NCBI RefSeq assembly: GCF_036169555.1
Contig: NZ_CP108032.1
Coordinates: 3,348,001-3,412,000, forward strand
DNA from: Streptomyces sp. NBC_00306
GTDB lineage: Bacteria > Actinomycetota > Actinomycetes > Streptomycetales > Streptomycetaceae
Length of the DNA: 64,000 bases
Reading direction: 5' to 3'
Numbering within the stretch: the first letter of the stretch is position 1; each line of letters starts with the position of its first letter. The notes beneath the pieces are model-generated. The model was not told the DNA's origin, searched no databases, and saw only the letters and a program-made list of their open reading frames with translations. Below are positions 10,208 through 17,798 of this stretch, piece by piece. The position numbers and the translations under genes were made by a program.

Positions 10208-12925
10208 TTACAGCAGACCGTCCCACATCTGCTCGAGCAGGACCGACCACCAGCTCTCCGGCGACGACAACGCCGCCGGGTCCAGCGCGGCGAGCTGCGC
10301 CTGGAAGTCGACCGTCCAGCGGCCCGCCTGCTCCGGATTGAGACCGAAGCGCAGCCGCCACATCCGGCCCAGCAACGCCAGCGAGCGCACGAACTCCGGC
10401 AGCCCGCTGTTCACGAACTGCGGCGCCACCGCCTGACCACCGGGACCGGCCTCCACCGGCACCGCCACGATGTGCGCCGTGCCGTACTGAACACAGATCG
10501 CCCGGCCGAAGTCGCTGCCCACCACCAGATACGACCCCGCGTCCACCGCGGGCTGCACCTGACGCTGCGCCGCGAGCTCGGCCAGCGTCGGAACGACCGG
10601 CTGAGCGGGCTGCGCCCAGAAGAACGGGTTGAAGTCACCCGGCAGACCGGCCCACACCAGCGTGGCACCGACCACCTCCGGCACGCCCTGACGCGACACG
10701 GCCCGCTGGTCGAACCGGCAGATGCCCTGCGGCCCGAAGGCCGCCACCAGCTCCTGCGCGATCGCCTGCGGCGGGACCGGAGGCACGGCCTGCACGGGCG
10801 GCAGCGGCATCCGCACCGGAGCGGGGCGCGCCGGACCGTCCGCGACCTGATGCAACTCGCCCTGATGCGTGACCAGTTGCTGCATGCCCTGCTGACGGCT
10901 CGCGTGATCCCTGCCGTACGGCGCGATGTTGGTGATCCGCGCCTGCGGCCAGGTCTCGCGGATCATCCGGGCGCAGTAACCACCCGGCAGCTCGCACGAC
11001 TCCAGCTCGGTGTGCAGCTCCAGCACCTGCTGCGGCGGCACGTTCATGGCCCGCAGCTCATGCAGGATCTGCCACTCCGGATGCGGAGTACCGGGCGCGG
11101 AGCGGCGGATCAGCTGGGCCTCGGAACCGTCGGGCGCGCGGTAGCGCAGCACCGCCTGGTAGCCGGGACCGACCGTCGGCTGCCCGGGCGGCTGCGGCGG
11201 ATAGCCGTACGCGGGCGGCCGGCCACCCTGCTGCGGCGGACCGGGCGGCACGGCCCCCGGAGGCGCACCGGGCGGACCGGGCGGACCGGGCGGCTGCGGA
11301 GCACCGGGACCCATGGGGTTGGGACCGGCCAGCATGGTCGCGGCATGGTGAACACCGCCACCAGGAGGCGGCGTCGAACCGGGAGGACCAGGAGGACCAG
11401 GGGGCTGCGGAGCCCCGGGGGCACCCGGGGCACCGGGAGGACCAGGAGGCTGCGGAGCACCAGGACCCGCCTGACCCGGATCGGCGAACATCGTCGCCGC
11501 ATGATGAACCCCGCCACCAGGAGGCGGCGTCGAACCGGGAGGACCAGGAGGCCCGGGAGGCTGCGGAGCCCCGGGGGCACCCGGAGCACCGGGCGGACCA
11601 GGAGGCTGCGGAGCACCAGGACCCGCCTGACCCGGATCGGCGAACATCGTCGCCGCATGATGAACCCCGCCACCAGGAGGCGGCGTCGAACCAGGAGGAC
11701 CAGGAGGCCCGGGAGGACCAGGGGGCTGCGGAGCACCCGGAGCACCCGGCGGACCGGGAGGCTGCGGTCCCTGCGGACCCGCCTGCGAGACGAGCTGCGT
11801 CGGCAGATACCCGCCCGCCGGCGCACCGGGAGCACCCGGCCCCGACGGCGGCGGCGTCGCACCCGGCCGCGCACCCGGAGTACCGGGCGCGCCGGGCGGC
11901 GGCGGAGTCGTCGACCCTCCTCCGCGGGGAGAACGTGCCCCCCGCGGCGGAGCCTGCGCCTTGCTCGTCGCCGCGTCCGCTATGTCGGCGGCGCCCTGCT
12001 GCGGCTCGCCCACCGCAGGCGCCACCGCAGTCCGCGGCAGCCGGCTGCCCCCGGACATCAGCGCGGTCGGCGCATCCGCGCCCACCACCGGCGGCGGAGT
12101 GTCGTCGTCGTCACGGCCGGAGAGCGGCGGCGCGAACACCGTCGCCGGAAGCGGCACGGACGCGTCGTCACCGCCCGCGGCACTCGTGTCCGTCCACGGC
12201 GTACCACCCGTCCGCGACGACGGCGCACCGTCCCCGGCGGCCGGCTCGTCGCCGTCCGAACCCGCGCTCGGCCACACCGACCCACCCCGCGACGCATCTG
12301 CGCCCGAGGACCCGGCCTCCGGCCAGGACGAACCACCGAGCGACGAACTCCCGCCCGCCTGTGACGCGTTGGCCCCACCCGACCCCGAAGAAGCGTCCGC
12401 CAAAGACCAGTCGGACCCGGCCGACGGCGTACCGGCAGCTGCCGGAGCCACCGGTGCCGAAGGAGCCGCCGGCGCCGGCGGGACAGCATCCGCAGGCGCA
12501 GAAGCCGCAGGCGCAGGCGCAGCCGGCTCGTCCGCCGACGGCCGCCGGTCGGGAATCCCCAGCTTGTCCGCCGCGTCCTGCAACCACTCCGGCGGACTCA
12601 GCAGGAACGACGTCTGATGCAGATCGATCCTCTGCGGCTGCTCGGGCACCACGGCCGGCGCGTCCTGGATCCCGTACTCCTCCTCGTACCGGCGGATCAC
12701 CTCACCCACCGGCAGCCCGGGCCACAGGGTTGCCTCGCCACTGTCCCGCGCGATCACGAGCCGCTGCCGGCCGCCGTCCGAGCGGGCACCGCCCTCGCGA
12801 TCCTCCGCCCACACCACGAACCCGAGCTCGAACTCCCGCACCCGCACCTCGCGGTGCTGGTAACCGGGCACATCGCCGTTGACCCACTCTTCCGCGCGCT
12901 CCTGCGCCTGCGCAAAAGTCACCAT
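10208..12925 (-). CDS. Multidomain toxin/immunity-type protein: Imm35-like, collagen-like linker, deaminase, SUKH-4
   Basis: 905 residues from ATG at 12925 (a longer start at 12961 is possible). Visible parts: residues 1-95 resemble the Imm35/YrhB family (VTFAQAQERAEEWVN, LWPGLPVGEVIRRYEEEYG). About 125-580 is a low-complexity Ala/Ser/Pro linker ending in collagen-like GPPGAPGAP runs with three 52-residue repeats. About 585-690 is a nucleic-acid/nucleotide deaminase-like domain with HTELESCELPGGYC, fitting an XOO_2897-like E...C...C zinc site. About 695-905 resembles SUKH-4 immunity proteins (FVNSGLPEFVRSLALL). No signal peptide or membrane helix. It lies 7 bases after the HNH/SMI1 gene, so the two are an operon. 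Domain calls are by motif only. Confidence 0.8.
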   Translation of the reverse strand: MVTFAQAQERAEEWVNGDVPGYQHREVRVREFELGFVVWAEDREGGARSDGGRQRLVIARDSGEATLWPGLPVGEVIRRYEEEYGIQDAPAVVPEQPQRIDLHQTSFLLSPPEWLQDAADKLGIPDRRPSADEPAAPAPAASAPADAVPPAPAAPSAPVAPAAAGTPSAGSDWSLADASSGSGGANASQAGGSSSLGGSSWPEAGSSGADASRGGSVWPSAGSDGDEPAAGDGAPSSRTGGTPWTDTSAAGGDDASVPLPATVFAPPLSGRDDDDTPPPVVGADAPTALMSGGSRLPRTAVAPAVGEPQQGAADIADAATSKAQAPPRGARSPRGGGSTTPPPPGAPGTPGARPGATPPPSGPGAPGAPAGGYLPTQLVSQAGPQGPQPPGPPGAPGAPQPPGPPGPPGPPGSTPPPGGGVHHAATMFADPGQAGPGAPQPPGPPGAPGAPGAPQPPGPPGPPGSTPPPGGGVHHAATMFADPGQAGPGAPQPPGPPGAPGAPGAPQPPGPPGPPGSTPPPGGGVHHAATMLAGPNPMGPGAPQPPGPPGPPGAPPGAVPPGPPQQGGRPPAYGYPPQPPGQPTVGPGYQAVLRYRAPDGSEAQLIRRSAPGTPHPEWQILHELRAMNVPPQQVLELHTELESCELPGGYCARMIRETWPQARITNIAPYGRDHASRQQGMQQLVTHQGELHQVADGPARPAPVRMPLPPVQAVPPVPPQAIAQELVAAFGPQGICRFDQRAVSRQGVPEVVGATLVWAGLPGDFNPFFWAQPAQPVVPTLAELAAQRQVQPAVDAGSYLVVGSDFGRAICVQYGTAHIVAVPVEAGPGGQAVAPQFVNSGLPEFVRSLALLGRMWRLRFGLNPEQAGRWTVDFQAQLAALDPAALSSPESWWSVLLEQMWDGLL
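11290..11760 (-). repeat. Three-copy 156-bp repeat coding for the collagen-like linker
   Basis: Three near-identical units of 156 bp (equivalent points at 11344, 11500 and 11656), each encoding 52 residues of PQPPGPPGAPGAP and GGGVHHAATMFADPG type. The period is a multiple of three, so expansion or loss keeps the frame. High identity of the copies suggests recent duplication or gene conversion. Confidence 0.9.
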
Positions 12926-12932
12926 CGGAGCG

Positions 12933-13946
12933 TCACCCCTCGTCCGCAACGGGGACGGCACGCGCGAAGCCGCCGTCCACCATCAGATTCGCCACGGTCT
13001 CCAGCTCCGGCGGATTGCCCGCCAGCCGCTGCAGGAAGGCGTCGAAATCCTCGCCGCACGGCAACAACAGCCGGTCCACGCGCTCCTGGACATTCCACCC
13101 GTCCTGGTCACGCGCGTCGTCATAGGCACAGAACCACACCGAACCGACACCCGAGCCCCTGACCTTCACCGCCAGAATCCCGCCCTGGACGAACGCCACA
13201 CCCAGGAAGTCCTTCGTCAGATGGTCCCGCAGGCACTTGTTGACGTACACCAGATCATTGACCGCCGCCTCGTCGCGCACCGTGAAGAACGGCTGGTCCA
13301 CCAGCAGCCCCAGCTCCGCGTCGAGCGCCGCACCCACCGGCGCACAGCCGCCCGCCGCCTTCAGAAAGGAGCGGTACGCGCCAGGCAACCGGTAGCCCAG
13401 ATCCTCTTCCACGCCCAGCAACTGCTGCTCGGACACCGACACCGAAGCCTTCGGCAGCCCGAAGTGCGCCGGCCGGGTCTCCTGCAACGGGCGCGTACCC
13501 CGCTTGTCCCCGTCGACCGCCGTCGTCGCCAGCCCGCCGTGGTGCCGCAGCAGCGCCTTCACCTCGACCGGCACCAGCTCCAGCCGGCGCGTCCCCGCCA
13601 CGTGGTGCCACGTCCAGCCGTGCGGAGTCGCCACCGCGGGAATCGTGTCCCACAGCTCATGGCCGTCCGCGTGCAGCGCCGCGTTCGCCGACACATAGTC
13701 GGTCAGCCGCAGCTCATCGACACCGAAGCCCTCCGGCGGCTCCGCGATCTCCGCGGCGGCACGCGCATACGGCGAGAACACCGGAAATCCGTTCTCGTCC
13801 ACCCGCACACCCCGAGGGTGGCGCGAAGCCCGAACCGGGTCCGGGAAGTTCACGACCTGACCGGCGTAGGCCGCATTCGGTGGCGCGACGTGTCCCCCGG
13901 CCCGGGGGCCGGGAGGTGCTCCCAGCCCTTGCCGACCTGTCGTCAT
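12933..13946 (-). CDS. HNH/WHH-type nuclease domain fused to SMI1/KNR4 (SUKH) domain
   Basis: 337 residues from ATG at 13946 (AGGGGGCAG upstream). Residues 45-60 (HPRGVRVDENGFPVFSPYA) and 108-138 (PHGWTWHHVAGTRRLELVP, then RHHGG) match the WHH branch of HNH/Endo VII nuclease toxins: the W-H-H triad, LVP turn and terminal H-x-GG are all there. Residues about 165-320 form a SMI1/KNR4 domain (VEEDLGYRLPGAYRSFLKAAGG). In polymorphic toxin systems SUKH proteins bind and neutralise such nucleases, so toxin and immunity are on one chain. The N-terminus is Gly/Pro-rich and has no signal peptide. First gene of a minus-strand pair with the deaminase/SUKH-4 gene. Confidence 0.85.
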   Translation of the reverse strand: MTTGRQGLGAPPGPRAGGHVAPPNAAYAGQVVNFPDPVRASRHPRGVRVDENGFPVFSPYARAAAEIAEPPEGFGVDELRLTDYVSANAALHADGHELWDTIPAVATPHGWTWHHVAGTRRLELVPVEVKALLRHHGGLATTAVDGDKRGTRPLQETRPAHFGLPKASVSVSEQQLLGVEEDLGYRLPGAYRSFLKAAGGCAPVGAALDAELGLLVDQPFFTVRDEAAVNDLVYVNKCLRDHLTKDFLGVAFVQGGILAVKVRGSGVGSVWFCAYDDARDQDGWNVQERVDRLLLPCGEDFDAFLQRLAGNPPELETVANLMVDGGFARAVPVADEG

Positions 13947-14164
13947 GGCGATCTGCCCCCTGCTGCTTCTGACTCGTTCAGGACAGACTATGCGGTGCTG
14001 CAATAGGCAGTACCGGCCCTCCGGTTCCGTCACCAACTGTCACAACCGAGTGACCGAACGACGACGGACCGACACGTTTCAGTGCCCCCGCTTCCCCACC
14101 CAAGCGCCCATTTGGCAGGCTGTCCCGCAACTCGGGGGAGTGCACGGGAGGGGACTACAGCACC

Positions 14165-14689
14165 ATGCACACAGCGCAACCACGTACGTCAGACACGTCA
14201 GGTGATCCTCGTCTCAGCTGGAGCAGCACGGAAACAGCCCGCACGCCCGCACTGAACCACCGGCGCGACGGCATCCTGCCCGCCGTCGCGGCAGCACTCT
14301 CCGTACGCGGCGAAACCCTCACCAGCACCGCCGGAAAGGGTGATCAGCCACCCGTACTCCACCCACTCGTACAGGACTTCCTCGACACCCTCACGAGTGG
14401 CCAGCGCGAACGCTTCACCGGCCGCTGCCCCGAAGCCATCCTGCTCTCCCGGCACCTCACCGCCGCCGAGAACCAGCGCTCCAAGCGGGCCCAGCGAAAA
14501 CCCCTCACCCACAGCGAGGCCAAACGCGCCCTCAAACAGGGGAAGTTGACGGCACGTAGGATCCGCGAGGACGGCGACCCGCTGCACGGCAGCTACGCGC
14601 CGCCCTGCCGTTCCTGTACGGCGATGCTCGACCACTTCGGTGTCCGGGCAGTGGATCCGACCGCCGCCGGCACCTCCGAGAATGGCTGA
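14165..14689 (+). CDS. YwqJ-like deaminase domain protein
   Basis: 174 residues. ATG at 14165 follows GGAGGGG 11 bases upstream. The C-terminal half has a deaminase zinc site: CPEA at residues 88-91 (the Glu would be the proton shuttle) and PPCRSC ending at C151. This spacing fits the YwqJ-related deaminases found as toxin tips in bacterial polymorphic toxin systems. The first 60 residues are nondescript and carry no secretion signal. It overlaps the SUKH-3 gene by 8 bases, as expected for a toxin with its own immunity gene, and is divergent from the HNH/SMI1 operon. Confidence 0.83.
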   Translation: MHTAQPRTSDTSGDPRLSWSSTETARTPALNHRRDGILPAVAAALSVRGETLTSTAGKGDQPPVLHPLVQDFLDTLTSGQRERFTGRCPEAILLSRHLTAAENQRSKRAQRKPLTHSEAKRALKQGKLTARRIREDGDPLHGSYAPPCRSCTAMLDHFGVRAVDPTAAGTSENG

Positions 14690-15191
14690 ACCAGCACTGA
14701 TGCCCGACCACCTCAGCACCACCCGGTTCCCGGTGGCCGTCGACGCCGCCCTGCGCGACGCGGGCTGGCAGCCCGGCCGCTGGGACATCAAACTCGCCGA
14801 ACACTGGGCCGACACCCTGCGCTCCCACGCCTCACCCGCCGGCCACCGGCACACCGTCTTCCCCGCGGCCGTCGAAGCCTGGGCGGAATTCGGCGGACTG
14901 CACGTCACCGCATCCGGCCCCGGCCGGCAGACCGCGCCGACAACCCTGCACATCGACCCGCTCGCCGGACTCCACCTCGCCCGCACCTTCGCCGACCTCG
15001 GACGCGCCCTCGACACCGAGGTCTCACCACTCGGCATGGAAGGGGACCAGCAGGCCGTCCTCGCCATCGACAGCGAGGGACGCGTCTACAGCCTCGACCA
15101 CACCGGCGACTGGTACCTCGGACCCGACATCGACCAGGCACTCGCCACCCTCGTCAACGGCGTCCAGCCCACGCGGCTCACCCTCGGCTGA
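14682..15191 (+). CDS. SUKH-3-like immunity protein
   Basis: 169 residues starting MAEPALMPDH within the end of the deaminase gene (8-base overlap, translational coupling). The pattern ALRDAGWQPGR, FPAAVEAWAEFGGL, then VLAIDSEGRVYSLDHTG and a terminal GPDIDQALATLVNG is that of the SUKH-3 family, known as immunity proteins to nuclease and deaminase toxins. Cytosolic. By position its likely partner is the preceding YwqJ-like deaminase. A start at 14640 would lie inside the deaminase coding region and has no better ribosome site. Confidence 0.85.
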   Translation: MAEPALMPDHLSTTRFPVAVDAALRDAGWQPGRWDIKLAEHWADTLRSHASPAGHRHTVFPAAVEAWAEFGGLHVTASGPGRQTAPTTLHIDPLAGLHLARTFADLGRALDTEVSPLGMEGDQQAVLAIDSEGRVYSLDHTGDWYLGPDIDQALATLVNGVQPTRLTLG

Positions 15192-15228
15192 CCCGCCTCC
15201 GCCGCAGAACGCCGGCGCCCGCCGGACG

Positions 15229-16584
15229 TCAGAGACTCACCGACGCCGGAAGCTCCTGACCCGCCGACGGATCCCGGTCGGGCAACACCGCGGACACCCG
15301 GAAACCCCCCGAGTCCGTCGGCCCCGACACGAACACCCCGCCCAACGCCAGCACCCGCTCCCGCATCCCCACCAGACCGTTTCCCCCGCTCGGCAGCCGC
15401 GCGACCCCCGCCTCACCGGCAGCATCCGGCGCACCGTTCTCCACCTGCATGGCCACCTCGGCGTCACGGTGCGCGAGCCGCACCATCACCTTCGACCCCG
15501 CCGCATGCTTGTGCACATTCGTCAGCGCCTCCTGGACCACGCGATAGGCGGTCTGCTCCACCTCCGGCGCATACACCCGCACTTCACCCTGCACCGCGAG
15601 CTCCACCACCATCCCCGCCTGCCGCGACTGACCCACCAGATCCTCGACATCGGCGATGCACGGCCCGTCCTCCGCAGCCGCCTCGGCCGCCGCCGCGGCA
15701 GCCGCGGCCACCGCCGCCAACGGCACCGGAGCCACCCGCCGCTGCCCGTCGTCCCCCGCCCGCAGCACACCCAGCATCTCGCGCAACTCCGTCAGCGCCT
15801 GCCGGCCCATGTCCCCCACCAGCGCCGCGTTCTTCACCGCCTTCTGCGGATCCTTCAACGCCACCGCCTGCAACGCCGCGGAATGCACCACCATCAGACT
15901 CACCCGGTGCGCCACCACGTCGTGCATCTCGCGCGCGATCCGGGTCCGCTCCTCCGTCCGCGCCCACTGCGCCCGCTGCTCCGCCCGGTCCGCCAGCAGC
16001 GACAGCTCCTGCTCCAGACTGTCGGCGCGCTCCCGCAGGCTCTCCATCAGCCGGCGCCGGGCACCTATGTAGAGCCCGAAGAGCACCGGCGGGGCGGTCA
16101 GCCCCACCGACATGAAGCCGGCCATCGTCGGTACGTACCAGGCCCCCGGCTCCGGATCGAAGCCCGCGGACTGCACGTCCTGACGGACCCGCACGAACGT
16201 CACGATGAGCGTCGCCGTCAGCGACATGCTGGCCAGCAGCGCGGTGATACGGCGCGGAACCTCGGACGCGGCGAGCGTGTACAGCCCGACGACACCCATG
16301 AGATAGCCCATCTCGGCCGGCGTGATCGCGATCGACACCAGCACGACGGCGATCGGCCAGCGCCGCCGCAGCACCAGCACGGATCCGACGACCAGCCCGA
16401 ACAGCACCCCGATCGGCACCGGGATGGCGGCCTGCTCCGCGAACCCCACACCCTCCAGCGCGCATTCCAGGGCGGAGAACAGCCCGAGCCCCACGTCCAG
16501 CGCGACACTCCGCCGCCGTCCCCACCACAGCCAGGTACGGGCGGTCGTGCCCGTGCCGTCCTGGTGTGCCCCCGTTGTGGTCAT
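15229..16584 (-). CDS. Orphan sensor histidine kinase, NarL/DesK family
   Basis: 451 residues. The N-terminal 175 residues hold about five to six membrane helices with no large sensor domain. Then comes a coiled-coil linker (LRERADSLEQELSLLADR), the HisKA_3 dimerisation box with phospho-acceptor His (RIAREMHDVVAHRVSLMV), an Ala-rich insert (AAVAAAAAAAAEAAAE) and a HATPase domain (VVQEALTNVHKHA, GGNGLVGMRERV). These are the marks of the kinase subfamily that pairs with LuxR-type regulators. No regulator gene is adjacent; the two LuxR-type proteins in the window lie 14 and 21 kb away and pairing is unproven. Confidence 0.93.
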   Translation of the reverse strand: MTTTGAHQDGTGTTARTWLWWGRRRSVALDVGLGLFSALECALEGVGFAEQAAIPVPIGVLFGLVVGSVLVLRRRWPIAVVLVSIAITPAEMGYLMGVVGLYTLAASEVPRRITALLASMSLTATLIVTFVRVRQDVQSAGFDPEPGAWYVPTMAGFMSVGLTAPPVLFGLYIGARRRLMESLRERADSLEQELSLLADRAEQRAQWARTEERTRIAREMHDVVAHRVSLMVVHSAALQAVALKDPQKAVKNAALVGDMGRQALTELREMLGVLRAGDDGQRRVAPVPLAAVAAAAAAAAEAAAEDGPCIADVEDLVGQSRQAGMVVELAVQGEVRVYAPEVEQTAYRVVQEALTNVHKHAAGSKVMVRLAHRDAEVAMQVENGAPDAAGEAGVARLPSGGNGLVGMRERVLALGGVFVSGPTDSGGFRVSAVLPDRDPSAGQELPASVSL

Positions 16585-16738
16585 GTCTTCCAGCCTACGG
16601 GCGGGTGTACGTCATTTTCTCGGGAGTATCGGAGCGCGGGCGAGTCGCCCCTGGCACGGAATGCACCAGAACCGCTCGAACTGGTGAATCGGCCAGAGTT
16701 TCGACCCGGACGTCCGCATTCCGGACGACGCTCGCCGC

Positions 16739-17596
16739 ATGACGGAATCACCCGGCAGGTACGCCGACTTCGAAACCCTCCGCGAACAGGCCCTCACCCT
16801 GCGCCGGGAGGGCCTCAGCCGCCGCCAGATCCGCGACCGGCTCCACATCCACAACAACGACATCCTCAACCGCCTCCTCGAGGGAGAGCCCCCACCGGAG
16901 TGGACGAAGCGCCCGAACGCGAAGGACGACCTGCGGGCACGGGCGCGGGAGCTGCGCCTGAAGGGCATGACATACGACGCGATCCAGTTGGAGCTGGGGT
17001 GCTCGAAGAGTTCGATCTCGCTGTGGGTGCGGGATCTGCCGAAGCCGAAACCGCGGTACACGGACGAGGAGCGCATGGCACTCATGAACTCCGGCCTGGC
17101 CCACCTGCGTGAAGCCCAGGAGGCGCAACGACAGAGGACGAAGCGCTCGGCCCACGACGCCATCGGACGCCTCTCCGACCGGGAGCTGTTCATCGCCGGC
17201 GTGACCCTGTACTGGGCCGAAGGCGCCAAGGACAAGCCGTACCGCAGATGCGAAGTCCTTCAGTTCATCAACAGCGACCCCAACGTGATCAGGGTCTACC
17301 TCCGCTGGCTCGAACTTCTCGACGTCCCGCGGGACCGCATGCGCTTCCGGGTCAGCATCCACGAGTCGGCCGATGTCGCCGAGGCCGAACGATTCTGGGC
17401 AGACATGGCAGGCGTCGATGCCTCCACCTTTCAACGAGCCACCCTGAAGAAGCACAATCCCCGGACAACCCGGAAAAACGTCGGCGAGGCCTACAGGGGC
17501 TGCCTGGTCGTGTACGTCACGCAGAGCGCTGATCTGTACCGTCGCATGGAGGGCGCCTGGTACGGCATAGTGTTTGGTGCAGATCCGGCGACCTGA
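16739..17596 (+). CDS. HTH protein with LAGLIDADG-like C-terminal region, function unknown
   Basis: 285 residues. Two homeodomain-like HTH segments are visible: LTLRREGLSRRQIRDRLH (about 18-35) and ELRLKGMTYDAIQLELGCSK (about 71-90, then SSISLWVRDLP). The C-terminal half carries IAGVTLYWAEGAKDK and FINSDPNVIRVYLRWLELL, which resembles the LAGLIDADG fold of WhiA-like proteins and homing endonucleases; acidic residues of a nuclease site are not certain. No Shine-Dalgarno sequence is evident. It ends 27 bases before tRNA-Gln. It could be a DNA-binding regulator or a relic of a mobile nuclease. Confidence 0.7.
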   Translation: MTESPGRYADFETLREQALTLRREGLSRRQIRDRLHIHNNDILNRLLEGEPPPEWTKRPNAKDDLRARARELRLKGMTYDAIQLELGCSKSSISLWVRDLPKPKPRYTDEERMALMNSGLAHLREAQEAQRQRTKRSAHDAIGRLSDRELFIAGVTLYWAEGAKDKPYRRCEVLQFINSDPNVIRVYLRWLELLDVPRDRMRFRVSIHESADVAEAERFWADMAGVDASTFQRATLKKHNPRTTRKNVGEAYRGCLVVYVTQSADLYRRMEGAWYGIVFGADPAT

Positions 17597-17623
17597 CCGA
17601 ATGTCCGGTTTAGTCGGGTTTCA

Positions 17624-17695
17624 TCCCCTGTGGTGTAATTGGCAGCACTGAGGCTTTTGGTGCCTTATGTCCGGGTTCAAGTCCTGGCAGGGGAG
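17624..17695 (+). tRNA. tRNA-Gln (anticodon TTG)
   Basis: 72-nt cloverleaf. The acceptor arm TCCCCTG pairs with CAGGGGA, the D-arm contains TGTAATTGGCAGCA, the anticodon loop TTTTGGT gives TTG, and the T-loop is GGTTCAAGTCC. The discriminator base is G and CCA is not encoded. It is the only tRNA found; it sits between the HTH/LAGLIDADG-like gene and glmU. Confidence 0.96.
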
Positions 17696-17798
17696 CACTT
17701 CGGGTCTGACGTTCACCGTCAGGACCCGCCCTCATTTCACCCCCGAAACCCCCCGGTATCCTTCGGATGTCCACCACCCGAAGCCGAAGGGCATTCCC

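Noticed and set aside
11290..11760. CRISPR-like array
   Set aside because: Repeats are 156 bp, contiguous, in frame and code for a Pro/Gly-rich protein; there are no spacers or cas genes.
17624..17695. Integration (att) site at tRNA-Gln
   Set aside because: No second copy of the tRNA 3' end was seen within the region and no integrase is encoded nearby.
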